64,000 nucleotides of DNA from Arcobacter sp. F2176 (GCF_004116465.1 NZ_PDJV01000005.1:62001-126000); one strand, 5' to 3'; shown: positions 27,618-36,285, counted from the stretch's first letter. The notes: a model not told the origin generated them from the letters alone. Numbers and translations: made by a program.

Positions 27618-28424
27618 TTAAAGTGCATATAAATTCTCTAACTTTAGTTCAGGCTTTTCACCTAAATAAAGCAAAGAAAAATTTCCATCTTTTTTAAACT
27701 TATAACTCTCATAGAGTTCACTTATCTCTTTTATGTCTTTTGGGATAAAAGCAAATATTTTCTTTAACCCTCGATAATACAAAACTCCTCTTAAAAGCTT
27801 TTCAGCATCTAAGTAAGATTCATTTTGCATAAGCCAAGGTGAGATTTTTATATATCTTTTATTTACAACATAAGAGTGCATAAATCCACTTGTTGTTGAT
27901 AGTTTCAAAGAGTTTGTAAATACGCAATCTTTTTTTATGTACTCTTCTCTGTCATCTAAAAAGACTTCCCTATCTATTTTTCTAGAGATATCATCATAGT
28001 TTTCTCCACTTACTTGTTTCGCAGTTGAATTTGAAAAGTTAAAAGCAACAGCTTCTCCACTATGCATATATCTTAAAAACTTTGAATGTTCTTGAAAATT
28101 AAAAGCAGTAAAATATGAAGCTAACTTATCTTCTATTAGTACATATATATTCATACTTGACACATTTTGCACTAATAACTTAATAAGTCGTGTAAGTACA
28201 TCTTTGTGTGTATCCAAAGCTTTAATTACATTTATAAATACATGTTTACTAAAAGCATAAGCACTAACTACCCCTACAATTTTACCATCTTCATAGGCAG
28301 CAAAACAGTATTGAGGGAATATCTCATATGTTTGTTTTAACAATTCCAAGTCAAAAAGAGTATCACTTTCTAATATACTAGAAAGTTCTTCCTCAAAATC
28401 ATTTCTTAAATATCCAACGAACAT
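27618..28424 (-). CDS. GNAT-like acyltransferase-related protein coupled to nifV
   Basis: 268 residues. The N-terminal 110 resemble a GNAT fold (YCFAAYEDGKIVGVVSAYAF, then a helix and NIYVLIEDKLASYFTAFNFQ). The C-terminal 150 also contain a GNAT-like stretch (GLKKIFAFIPKDIKEISELY, FKKDGNFSLLYLG), so a tandem GNAT-like protein is plausible. The start overlaps the end of nifV by 19 bases, implying coupled translation. I know no function for this protein in nitrogen fixation. Confidence 0.55.
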   Translation of the reverse strand: MFVGYLRNDFEEELSSILESDTLFDLELLKQTYEIFPQYCFAAYEDGKIVGVVSAYAFSKHVFINVIKALDTHKDVLTRLIKLLVQNVSSMNIYVLIEDKLASYFTAFNFQEHSKFLRYMHSGEAVAFNFSNSTAKQVSGENYDDISRKIDREVFLDDREEYIKKDCVFTNSLKLSTTSGFMHSYVVNKRYIKISPWLMQNESYLDAEKLLRGVLYYRGLKKIFAFIPKDIKEISELYESYKFKKDGNFSLLYLGEKPELKLENLYAL

Positions 28425-29521
28425 AAGTATAACTCTTCCAATTCTTTTATATCTAACACTTTTTTTCTATTTGTAACCATTTCTCTAACCAATGGCAATA
28501 ACTTTTGTAGGCTCTCTTTTGTAGGAGTGATTCCTAAAGTTTGTAAGTGAAAAAGTAAAGTAGATGTTCCTGAGTGTTTTCCTATAGGGAAATATCTCTC
28601 TAATCCAACTTCCATTGGAGTAAACGGCTCATAAGCACTTTTTGATTTCATCATTCCATTTACATGAATACCAGATTCATGGGAGAAGATATACTCTCCA
28701 ACAATAGGTAAATTAGTATCTATTCTTCTATTTGATGCTAATCCTACTGTTTGAATAAGTGCTTTTAATTTATCAGATTTTATTTGTGTATCTTTTCCAA
28801 GAAGTCTTGCCAAAGTCATCAATACTTGTTCAAAAGAGGCATTTCCCGCGCGTTCACCTAACCCAATAACGGTAGTATTAGCACTTTTTGCTCCTGCTTC
28901 ATAACCCGAAATAGCATTCGCTGTTGCCATACCAAAATCATTATGGGTATGCATTTCAATATCAAGTAAATCTAACTTTGTAAGCTCACTAATATTTTGA
29001 TAAGTTTTTGTAGGAGTTAATATTCCAACTGTATCACAATATCTAAATCTATTTGCACCAAGACTTTTTCCTAGTGCCAAAATCTCTTTTAAAAAGTTCA
29101 AATCAGCTCTACTTGAATCTTCTCCTCCAATGCAAACAAATAAGCCTTCTTTTTTTGCATGAAGAATCACCTTTTCAAGTTGAGATAAGACTTTTTGTTT
29201 ATCTCCACCAAATTTCACATCAATTAAGATATCTGAAACAGGAATTGATAAATCAACTGATTTGAGCCCACACTCTAAAGAAGCTTCCAAATCGCTCATT
29301 GTTGCTCTATTCCAACTCATGATTGGAATAGGAAGATTTAAAGCTAAAATTTCTTTTAGGTCTTCTTGTTCTTTTTTTCCCATTGCAGGAATTCCAACTT
29401 CAAGTTCATCTGCGCCCGCTTCATAAAGTTTTTGGGCAATATCTAATTTTTCTTTTGTATTAAATGCTACATAAGGAGCTTGTTCGCCATCTCGTAATGT
29501 TGTGTCATTTATAAGAAACAT
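28406..29521 (-). CDS. nifV: Homocitrate synthase
   Basis: A 371-residue DRE-TIM enzyme that condenses acetyl-CoA and 2-oxoglutarate to homocitrate, the organic ligand of FeMo-cofactor. It starts with INDTTLRDGEQAPYVAF, has the metal ligands in IEMHTHNDFGMATANAISG and the C-terminal FSHESGIHVNGMMKS. Its own sigma-54 site lies 33 bases upstream, between nifB and nifV, so it may be transcribed from nifB and independently. It overlaps the GNAT-like gene. Confidence 0.95.
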   Translation of the reverse strand: MFLINDTTLRDGEQAPYVAFNTKEKLDIAQKLYEAGADELEVGIPAMGKKEQEDLKEILALNLPIPIMSWNRATMSDLEASLECGLKSVDLSIPVSDILIDVKFGGDKQKVLSQLEKVILHAKKEGLFVCIGGEDSSRADLNFLKEILALGKSLGANRFRYCDTVGILTPTKTYQNISELTKLDLLDIEMHTHNDFGMATANAISGYEAGAKSANTTVIGLGERAGNASFEQVLMTLARLLGKDTQIKSDKLKALIQTVGLASNRRIDTNLPIVGEYIFSHESGIHVNGMMKSKSAYEPFTPMEVGLERYFPIGKHSGTSTLLFHLQTLGITPTKESLQKLLPLVREMVTNRKKVLDIKELEELYLCSLDI

Positions 29522-29553
29522 TATTTTGCCTTTTGTTGGATTAAAAGTATAGT

Positions 29554-29569
29554 TGCAAAATCTATTCCA
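29554..29569 (-). promoter_or_regulatory. Sigma-54 promoter before nifV
   Basis: On the minus strand TGGAATAGATTTTGCA shows GG-N10-GC with the TGG and TGCA ends of the consensus. It lies between nifB and nifV and would add a second promoter inside the operon. Confidence 0.7.
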
Positions 29570-29589
29570 TAGAATTTAGAAGTTAGGTT

Positions 29590-31038
29590 TTACCCTAACT
29601 CTTTCTCTGATTTTGATTCATTAGCAAAGAAATATTTTTGAGCTGCTGCAAAAACTGATTTTTCTATTGGTTGAAGTGCATAAGAATCATCAGAAATAAG
29701 ATTAATAGATTTTAACTCATCTTGAGGACAACCACCAATTTTTTCTGTTAATAAAATATCCACATCTTTTAAAGTATTTTTTATCTCTTCAATTGGATAT
29801 GAACCATCACAATCTTCAGGACCTTTACAGTAAGCATTTTCAACTTTTCTATGCATTACAAATTTGATAGCTTTGTCACCAACTTCGTAGATTAAAAACT
29901 CTGTAGCATTACCAAAGTGTAAATTTACTGTTCCTTCACCCGCAGTTGTAACAGCTACAAGTTTAGTTTCACCAGTGGAACTTAGTTCTTGTTTACTTGC
30001 TTGTTCTATTTTGATTCTGTCATTTGCAGCATCAAGTGCAGCTCTCCAGTTTTCAATAACTTCATGTTTTTTTGCTCTTGCCTCCATGTTATATTGAGTT
30101 TGTAACTCTTCCCAAGACATATTTTGGAAAACATCAGGAGTAAACTCTTCTCCTCTATCTTCACCAATCAGTCCAACAGCATCTGCTCGACATTGTCTAC
30201 AGTGAGACATTAGTTTCATATCCATTCCACATGCTTCTTGTGCAGCCATTACTTCCTGATCAGTTGCGCTTGCTTGTCCATTTAGTCCATAATATGTACC
30301 ATACTCTTCTTTTGAAAGAAGTGGCATAATATTATGTAAGAATACATTTAACTCTTTAAGTTTTTTAGCTACATTTACTAACTCTTTATCATTAACTCCT
30401 GGAATTAAAACAGAGTTTGCTTTTACTAAAATACCTCTTTCAGTTAGCATTTTGATACCTTTTAGTTGTTGTTCTAAAAGAATTTTTGCTCCTTCTGCCC
30501 CAAATACTTTTTCATGATTCCAGTGAACCCATGGATAAATCTTAGCACCGATTTCTCCAGTTGGATCAACTGAATTAATAGTTACTGTTACATGATCAAC
30601 ATTGTATTTAACCATTTCATCAATATAATCTGGAAGTCTAAGTCCATTTGTAGATAAACATAATTTTTGATCTGGTGCTTTTTCATGAAGCATTCTAAAA
30701 GTATCAAATGTTTTTTTAGGGTTTGCCAAAGCATCTCCTGGTCCTGCTATTCCCACAACTGAAAGTTGTTGAATATCACCACCAACATATAAAACCTTTT
30801 TAACTGCATCTTCAGGACTTAATTTAGCTGAAGTAACACCAGGACGGCTCTCATTTGAACAATCAAATTTTCTATTACAGTAGTTACATTGAATATTACA
30901 AGCAGGTGCAACGGCTACGTGAATTCTCGCGTAGTGTTGGTGAGCACCTTCTGAATAACATGGATGATTGTTAATCTTATCCATAACTTCTTGTTGTAAT
31001 TCCTCTTGTGTACTACTAGATGTACAAGAACAACTCAT
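29590..31038 (-). CDS. nifB: FeMo-cofactor biosynthesis radical SAM protein NifB
   Basis: 482 residues. The radical-SAM cluster motif C-x3-C-x2-C is at Cys47, Cys51 and Cys54 (APACNIQCNYCNRKFDC). The C-terminal part (about residues 355-470) is a NifX-like domain, so this is the long, fused form. NifB builds the 8Fe-9S-C precursor (NifB-co). The N-terminus reads MSCSCTSSS, an unusual Cys pair. RBS GGAG and a sigma-54 site lie upstream; the promoter region is shared with the divergent NifO-like gene. Confidence 0.97.
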   Translation of the reverse strand: MSCSCTSSSTQEELQQEVMDKINNHPCYSEGAHQHYARIHVAVAPACNIQCNYCNRKFDCSNESRPGVTSAKLSPEDAVKKVLYVGGDIQQLSVVGIAGPGDALANPKKTFDTFRMLHEKAPDQKLCLSTNGLRLPDYIDEMVKYNVDHVTVTINSVDPTGEIGAKIYPWVHWNHEKVFGAEGAKILLEQQLKGIKMLTERGILVKANSVLIPGVNDKELVNVAKKLKELNVFLHNIMPLLSKEEYGTYYGLNGQASATDQEVMAAQEACGMDMKLMSHCRQCRADAVGLIGEDRGEEFTPDVFQNMSWEELQTQYNMEARAKKHEVIENWRAALDAANDRIKIEQASKQELSSTGETKLVAVTTAGEGTVNLHFGNATEFLIYEVGDKAIKFVMHRKVENAYCKGPEDCDGSYPIEEIKNTLKDVDILLTEKIGGCPQDELKSINLISDDSYALQPIEKSVFAAAQKYFFANESKSEKELG

Positions 31039-31071
31039 AGTATCTCCTTTTTTTATTTCTGTTTTACTTTA

Positions 31072-31087
31072 TGCATATTGCGTTCCT
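31072..31087 (-). promoter_or_regulatory. Sigma-54 promoter of nifB
   Basis: On the minus strand AGGAACGCAATATGCA has GG-N10-GC and is almost identical to the nifH promoter (TGGAACGCAATATGCA). It lies 34 bases from the nifB ATG. Confidence 0.8.
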
Positions 31088-31097
31088 TAAACTTTTT

Positions 31098-31113
31098 AGG
31101 AATGAAATATGCA
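31098..31113 (+). promoter_or_regulatory. Sigma-54 promoter of the NifO-like gene
   Basis: AGGAATGAAATATGCA has the GG-N10-GC spacing and lies 28 bases before the ATG at 31141, back to back with the nifB promoter 10 bases away. Confidence 0.75.
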
Positions 31114-31140
31114 TCTATAGAGTTTATTAAGGAGAATAAA

Positions 31141-31500
31141 ATGATTCCAATAATTTTTTATGAAAAAATAGGATGTGTAAATAACACCAAACAAAAGAAG
31201 AGATTAAAAGAGTTTGGATTTAATGTTATTAGTACAGATTTATTAAAAACTAATTTTTCAAAAAAACAACTACTTAATTTTTTTGAGAATAAAAGTATAA
31301 AAGAGTGCATAAATCCAAATGCTCCTTTAATAAAAAACAATGAGATAGATTTAGATAATACTTCTGATGAGGAGTTACTAAATCTTATGATTTCAAATCC
31401 TATTTTAATAAAAAGACCTCTTATAACAATTGGTACAAATAAATTTTGTGGATTTGATTTAAATAAAATTTTAGATTTTAAACTAAGGGAGTTAAGATGA
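31141..31500 (+). CDS. nifO: Nitrogenase-associated ArsC-like protein (NifO type)
   Basis: 119 residues from the ATG at 31141, which has AAGGAG eight bases upstream. IIFYEKIGCVNNTKQKKRLK matches the N-terminal Cys motif of the ArsC/Spx-like thioredoxin-fold family, and the C-terminal ILIKRPLITIGTNKFCGFD fits its conserved Arg-Pro-Leu segment. NifO-type proteins accompany nif genes in several bacteria; a role in molybdenum partition has been suggested in Azotobacter. It overlaps the next gene by 4 bases. Confidence 0.8.
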   Translation: MIPIIFYEKIGCVNNTKQKKRLKEFGFNVISTDLLKTNFSKKQLLNFFENKSIKECINPNAPLIKNNEIDLDNTSDEELLNLMISNPILIKRPLITIGTNKFCGFDLNKILDFKLRELR

Positions 31501-31682
31501 GTATACAAGATAGTATAAAAGAGCAACTTCTCCAAGAAGTATTTTCAAATATAGATAATATATATGATTTTATGGAGACAAGATTTGATATGGATAAACA
31601 CTGTGATGAAGATATAATAAAAAAACTAAATGAACTTAAAGATGTAGTTTATAAGGTATCAACACTTAGTGACCTATCATAA
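31497..31682 (+). CDS. Small acidic protein coupled to the NifO-like gene
   Basis: 61 residues, probably helical, rich in Asp, Glu and Lys, with one Cys (KHCDED). I do not recognise it. Its ATG overlaps the preceding stop (ATGA), so it is translationally coupled and belongs to the nif regulon. The length and lack of a signal suggest a small cytoplasmic partner. Confidence 0.6.
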   Translation: MSIQDSIKEQLLQEVFSNIDNIYDFMETRFDMDKHCDEDIIKKLNELKDVVYKVSTLSDLS

Positions 31683-31745
31683 ACAAATAGGTGATGAGTA
31701 ATAGTTTTAGTCAATTTATTTATACTCATCACTTATTCATTCAAT

Positions 31746-32984
31746 CTAATTCATTGTCATTTCTAACATTTTCCCATTTATAATTTCACCAAACTCAACA
31801 CCATAATCATAACATTGAGCTAGTTCTTCTGTAGTGGGTATTAGTTTTATTTTTAAAGAATCCATTGGAGGAACTCTAAAGTTTAGGGATTTTAATCTAT
31901 GTAAAATCATATCAATAGCTTCACCACTCCAACCATAAGAACCAAAGGCACCTCCTGTTTTTCCCTTTTTTTCCAACAACATCATACATGAGAGCAGATC
32001 CCAAACAGGTTTTGGGGCATCTGCATTAATTGTTGGTGTTCCTATTAAAACACCATCACTCTCTTCAAGTATATTTATCATATTTGATTCTTCAATAGAG
32101 GCTAAATCATATACATTGGTGATGATTCCATCAACACTTTCCGCACCTTCAAATATAGCTTCAGCCATATCTTTAGTATTTTTGTAACTTGTTAGATAAA
32201 AAATAGACAAGATTTTTTTACCATGTGCGCTATCTTTATAGTTATCTTGGCTCCATTTTCTATAATAATCAATATACTGTTTTGGATTATCTCTTAATAT
32301 TGGTCCATGTAAAGTTGCAATCATATCAATTTCAAGCTTATCATAAAGTTTGATTGCATTTAGGGCATAAGATTTAAATGGCCTCATAATATGGTCATAA
32401 TAATATTTAAAAGCATAAAAAAAGTCTCCGACTAAATCATCAAACAATCTTCTATCATGGTAATGACTTCCAAAAACATCACCTGAAAATAGCAACTTAT
32501 TTTCTACCACATAAGAACTCATAGTTTCAGGCCAATGTAAATATGGAGTTGTAAGAAATTTAATTGTTTTATCGCCTAAGGTCAAACTCTTATTTGTCCA
32601 AACTGTCTCGAAATCTATATTTTCATTTCTTGTGATTGCTTTTAGCATAGGTGTTGCTTGAGGAGAGATTAGAACTTTTGCTCTTGGAGCTCTATTAATT
32701 AGCTCAGGAATTGCTCCTGCGTGGTCCGGTTCTAAGTGATGTGAGATTACATATTTAATCTCATCGTAAGAACACAAAGATTCTATTTTTTTAAAAAACT
32801 CATCTTGAAACTCTAATTTAACCGTATCTAGAATAATCACACCCTCTTCTGTTTTGATTAAATATGCATTATATGATGAGCCATTGGCTGTTTTCATAAT
32901 AATATCAAAGGTTCTAATATCTGGATCAAATGATCCTATAAAATAAATGTTTGGGGCGATTTCTATTGGTTGATTTGTATCCAT
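31746..32984 (-). CDS. Flavodiiron protein (FprA type, oxygen/NO reductase)
   Basis: 412 residues. The N-terminal metallo-beta-lactamase domain has the di-iron ligand motif HLEPDHAG (His83, Glu85, Asp87, His88) and later LFSGDVFGSHY. The C-terminal flavodoxin domain (about residues 260-400) starts ILSIFYLTSYKNTKDMAEAI. Such proteins reduce O2 or NO to harmless products. It is the last gene of a minus-strand nif operon, two bases from a NifX-like gene, so removal of oxygen near nitrogenase is a likely job. Confidence 0.92.
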   Translation of the reverse strand: MDTNQPIEIAPNIYFIGSFDPDIRTFDIIMKTANGSSYNAYLIKTEEGVIILDTVKLEFQDEFFKKIESLCSYDEIKYVISHHLEPDHAGAIPELINRAPRAKVLISPQATPMLKAITRNENIDFETVWTNKSLTLGDKTIKFLTTPYLHWPETMSSYVVENKLLFSGDVFGSHYHDRRLFDDLVGDFFYAFKYYYDHIMRPFKSYALNAIKLYDKLEIDMIATLHGPILRDNPKQYIDYYRKWSQDNYKDSAHGKKILSIFYLTSYKNTKDMAEAIFEGAESVDGIITNVYDLASIEESNMINILEESDGVLIGTPTINADAPKPVWDLLSCMMLLEKKGKTGGAFGSYGWSGEAIDMILHRLKSLNFRVPPMDSLKIKLIPTTEELAQCYDYGVEFGEIINGKMLEMTMN

Positions 32985-32985
32985 C

Positions 32986-33342
32986 TTAATCTATTAACCT
33001 TCTCATCCAAATGGGAGGATTCTCCTTCATTTTGACTAATTTATTTAAAATATCTTCTATCTTTTCATCTTCACTGCTTGCTTGCATAGGAAATATTTTT
33101 GAAGCTTTTACCATAAGGGCTGCTTTTGGTCCTATTTGTTGTACATATAAGATGTCACACCCTTCACAACACTCTATTTTATAATTTAACTTCTCTATTT
33201 CATCTTCTATCTCAATAGAAGAGTCAACTGATTTTATAAAAGAGAAACTATCATCTTTTATTTCATAGATATAAAACTCTTTGCACCAACCAAAGTGTTG
33301 ATTCACATAAATATTATCTTTAGAAGCAAATGCAATTCTCAT
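32986..33342 (-). CDS. NifX-like dinitrogenase cofactor-binding protein
   Basis: 118 residues with the NifX/NafY fold: MRIAFASKDNIYVNQHFGWC at the start, CCEGCDILYVQQIGPKAALM in the middle, and the NifX-type ending NPPIWMRRLI. NifX-family proteins bind FeMo-cofactor precursors. It overlaps the Sel1-NifU gene by 4 bases. It is a paralogue of the NifX at 43967; here extra cysteines (Cys20 and a CCEGC cluster) might add a metal site. Confidence 0.82.
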   Translation of the reverse strand: MRIAFASKDNIYVNQHFGWCKEFYIYEIKDDSFSFIKSVDSSIEIEDEIEKLNYKIECCEGCDILYVQQIGPKAALMVKASKIFPMQASSEDEKIEDILNKLVKMKENPPIWMRRLID

Positions 33343-34310
33343 AATATATATAACCTAACTCTTGGGTCAATTACTTTTTCTAAAGTACCTTTTATCATCT
33401 CATAGGTTCCCGTACTTGCAATCGAACATCCAACACAGGCACCTTGATAGGCAAGTCTTAGTTCTATTTCTGGCTCATTTACATAATCTATTAGTAAAAT
33501 ATTCCCACCATCTTTTAATAAAATTGGTCTAATAAATCTATCTAAAGTATCATTTATGATTTCTAGCTGTTTTTCCATAGTTTGGGCTCTAAAATGTTCA
33601 TTTAATTCTACATTTTCGACTAAAGGTTTATCTATGCCAGTTAATTGGATAGTTGCCATTGTATGACCATTTTTTGCAGCTTTTAACATACAATCAAAGC
33701 CCTCTTTTACACCTTCAAGATTTTGTCTATCTTGAAGTAAAACAAGCGCCAATCTAAAAGCTGCTTGGGTATGGTTTTTTCTAACTGCTCTTCTAAAGTA
33801 CTCTTTTGCCTTTTCCATATCTTCTTCAACACCAATTTTTGTTTGATACATAAGTGCCAAATTGAAATTTGCAGAATCATTATCATAAGAACTAGCTTTT
33901 TCAAACCAATCTTTGGCTATAGAATAATCCTTTTCTACACCTTCACCTTTTAAGTACATCAAACCTAGATTTGTCATAGCTTGGTCATTTTTTAGTTTTG
34001 CTTCTTCTTCCCAAATACTATAGGCTTTATCAAAGTCTTTGTTTTTGTATGCAGCTAATGCTTCCCTATGTTTCATAAATCTTCTTCCTTCATTTGGCTT
34101 TGGAATTTCTCTGTTTGCTTCTAATTCTCTTTTTATATGTTCTTCTAAATATGTATGTGCAAGTTCAACTGCCTCATCAAAATCTTCACTTGAAGCTTTT
34201 ATATCAAAATCAAAAAATTCTACTAAAAAAGCATCTCCAACTTCATTTTCTCCACTATATGTTTCAAAGGGATAATCTAAAGCTAGATAATATTCTAAAT
34301 CTTTTTGCAT
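33339..34310 (-). CDS. Sel1-repeat protein fused to a NifU C-terminal domain
   Basis: 323 residues from the ATG at 34310; a longer frame would overlap the previous gene by 77 bases. Three or four Sel1-type repeats (AMTNLGLMYLKGEGVEKDYS, SANFNLALMYQTKIGVEEDM, QAAFRLALVL) occupy about residues 85-230. The last 75 residues are a NifU-type scaffold domain with LKDGGNILLIDYV and the cluster-binding GACVGCSIASTGTYEM (C-x2-C). NifU domains assemble Fe-S clusters for nitrogenase. The fusion suggests a scaffold that docks partner proteins. Confidence 0.85.
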   Translation of the reverse strand: MQKDLEYYLALDYPFETYSGENEVGDAFLVEFFDFDIKASSEDFDEAVELAHTYLEEHIKRELEANREIPKPNEGRRFMKHREALAAYKNKDFDKAYSIWEEEAKLKNDQAMTNLGLMYLKGEGVEKDYSIAKDWFEKASSYDNDSANFNLALMYQTKIGVEEDMEKAKEYFRRAVRKNHTQAAFRLALVLLQDRQNLEGVKEGFDCMLKAAKNGHTMATIQLTGIDKPLVENVELNEHFRAQTMEKQLEIINDTLDRFIRPILLKDGGNILLIDYVNEPEIELRLAYQGACVGCSIASTGTYEMIKGTLEKVIDPRVRLYIL

Positions 34311-34320
34311 ATTTACTCGA

Positions 34321-34707
34321 TTAGTTTTTATCACACTCACATGAGCAAGATGTTGTTCCAGAGTCCAATAAACTCTCACAATTCTCTTTTGTAACAACTT
34401 TGCACGACTTGTTTAAAATATTTCTATATATATCTTCTATTGTCAAATAAGTTTTTGCTGCACTGTAAACTTTTACTTTATTTTCAGCTAGATGATTAAA
34501 AACACCTTCTCCCATATGATAAAAAATCGTGCTTTTTGCACCTAAATCTTCTACACATTTTGCTGTTTCAAGCCCATTGCCACAGCCAACATTTTCTTTT
34601 ACATTAAAATATCCAGAGCTTAAATCTAAGAGGGCAAAATATGGAGCATTTCCATATAAATCAGAAATTACCGTTGAGTCTTCTTTACTTAAGGGTATAG
34701 CAATCAT
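34321..34707 (-). CDS. NifX/NifB-C-domain protein with Cys-rich tail
   Basis: 128 residues with the dinitrogenase Fe-Mo cofactor biosynthesis fold (MIAIPLSKEDSTVISDLYGN, FALLDLSSGYFN, then a GAKSTIFYHMGEGVFNHL segment). The C-terminus ends in SGTTSCSCECDKN, three cysteines that could bind metal or cofactor. It is the first gene of the operon running to the flavodiiron protein and has its own sigma-54 promoter divergent from nifE. Confidence 0.78.
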   Translation of the reverse strand: MIAIPLSKEDSTVISDLYGNAPYFALLDLSSGYFNVKENVGCGNGLETAKCVEDLGAKSTIFYHMGEGVFNHLAENKVKVYSAAKTYLTIEDIYRNILNKSCKVVTKENCESLLDSGTTSCSCECDKN

Positions 34708-34739
34708 TTTAAATCCTTTAAATCATTATATTTTTACCA

Positions 34740-34755
34740 TGCAAAATCCATTCCA
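34740..34755 (-). promoter_or_regulatory. Sigma-54 promoter of the NifX-like/Sel1-NifU/flavodiiron operon
   Basis: On the minus strand TGGAATGGATTTTGCA has GG-N10-GC. It lies 33 bases before the ATG at 34707 and is divergent from the nifE promoter. Confidence 0.75.
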
Positions 34756-34765
34756 CAATAAAAAA

Positions 34766-34781
34766 AGGAACGCTTATTGCA
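34766..34781 (+). promoter_or_regulatory. Sigma-54 promoter of nifE
   Basis: AGGAACGCTTATTGCA has GG-N10-GC. Transcription would begin about 34793, just before the hairpin at 34801, giving a 5' leader of roughly 70 bases. Confidence 0.8.
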
Positions 34782-34800
34782 TCTATGATAATTAAATGTC

Positions 34801-34860
34801 AGGGTAAGAGATTATCCTCTTTAGTGTTTTCCTACAAAAGTAGATAACAAAGGAACTAAA
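34801..34860 (+). ncRNA. Degenerate nif leader element (copy F, before nifE)
   Basis: The hairpin AGGGTAA/TTATCCT (34801-34818) is followed directly by CTTTAG (34819-34824), as in the five full leader copies. A short second hairpin CTAC/GTAG (34832-34843) replaces the long one, and the 3' GTCCC/GGGAC module is missing. AAAGGA then serves nifE. It is at the 5' end of a transcript, unlike the intercistronic copies. Confidence 0.6.
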
Positions 34861-36201
34861 ATGGTAAATAAAAAACTAATTCAAGAGTTATTAAGTGAAA
34901 GTGCATGTTCTCACAATAAAGAAAAAAAATCATCTTGTGATAAACCAAAACCAGGTGCTACTAGTGGGGGATGTGCTTTTGAGGGGGCTCAAATTGCACT
35001 TTTCCCTTATGCTGATGTTGTGCATCTTGTTCATTCTCCTGCTACTTGTATAGGAGCTTCATGGGAGACTAGACAAACTCTAACTTCACATGAGGGGGAG
35101 AATAATACAATCACTGGATATACAACAGATGTAAATACAAATGATGTGATTTTTGGTGGAGATAAGAAACTAGAAGATGCTATTAATTATATAGTTGAAA
35201 ATAAAAATCCAAAGGGAATTTTTGTCTATGAAACCTGTGTTACAGCTATGATTGGTGATGATATGGATAATACTTGTAATAGAATGGAAGAGAAACATGG
35301 TATTCCTATAGTTGTTATTCACTCTCCTGGGTTTGTTGGTGGTAAAAACTTAGGATCAAGACTTGGAGGAGAATCAGTTTTGCACCAACTTATAGGAACA
35401 AAAGAACCAGAAGAGATTCACCCTTTCGGAATAAATTTAATTGGTGAATACAATGTTACAGGTGACATGTGGCAATATACTCCAATATTAGAAAAAATAG
35501 GGATAAAAGTAGTTTCAACCCTAGCAGGTGATGGAAGAATAGAAAATATTCAAATGGCACATAGGGCAAAACTGAATGTAATTGTTTGTGCTAAATCACT
35601 TATCTCTCTAACAAGAAAGATGCAAGAGAGATACAATATACCATATATAAGTATCTCATTTTATGGAAAACGTGATACAACAAATGCAATTATGAGTATA
35701 GTAAATGCCTTTGGAGATGAAAAACTTATCAAAAAAGCAAAAGAAGTTATAGAAGAGGAAGAGACAAAACTTGAAAAAGCGCTAATTCCATATAGAAAAA
35801 TACTTGAAGGGAAAAAGGCTATTTTAAATACAGGTGGGAATAAAACCTGGTCTATAGCATCTGCCTTACAAGATATAGGTATAGATGTGGTTGCAACAAG
35901 TGTAAAGAAAGCAACCTTAGAAGATAAAGAGATTTGTGCAACATATGTAAAAATACTTATGAATGATCCAGGAACCCAACAAGCAAAATTAATAGATGAA
36001 CATAATATAGATATTTTATTAGCAGGTGGACGAAGTTTATATACAGCTATTAAGAAAAAAGTAGCCTTTGTGGATGTAAATCAAGAGAAAAAAGTAAGTT
36101 ACGGAGCATATAATGGACTTATAAATTTAGCAAAAGATGTTTCTAATGCAGTTAATAACAAGGTATTTAAAGTAGTCGGAAGTCCAGAACCTTGGAATTA
36201 A
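34861..36201 (+). CDS. nifE: FeMo-cofactor scaffold protein NifE
   Basis: 446 residues, homologous to NifD. The cysteines for the NifEN cluster are at 38, 63 and 126 (SGGCAFEGAQ, SPATCIGASW, YETCVTAMIGDD). The N-terminus carries two more Cys (SACSHNK, KSSCDK). NifEN converts NifB-co to FeMo-cofactor. nifN is not next door but 3.5 kb further on with its own promoter, an unusual split. A sigma-54 promoter and a degenerate leader precede the gene. Confidence 0.96.
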   Translation: MVNKKLIQELLSESACSHNKEKKSSCDKPKPGATSGGCAFEGAQIALFPYADVVHLVHSPATCIGASWETRQTLTSHEGENNTITGYTTDVNTNDVIFGGDKKLEDAINYIVENKNPKGIFVYETCVTAMIGDDMDNTCNRMEEKHGIPIVVIHSPGFVGGKNLGSRLGGESVLHQLIGTKEPEEIHPFGINLIGEYNVTGDMWQYTPILEKIGIKVVSTLAGDGRIENIQMAHRAKLNVIVCAKSLISLTRKMQERYNIPYISISFYGKRDTTNAIMSIVNAFGDEKLIKKAKEVIEEEETKLEKALIPYRKILEGKKAILNTGGNKTWSIASALQDIGIDVVATSVKKATLEDKEICATYVKILMNDPGTQQAKLIDEHNIDILLAGGRSLYTAIKKKVAFVDVNQEKKVSYGAYNGLINLAKDVSNAVNNKVFKVVGSPEPWN

Positions 36202-36285
36202 GAAAAATCACTTAATTAATTATATTTTATCTAATATTAAGAAAGTATTAATATAATGTTATTATGACTTTGTTAAAGGATAAAT

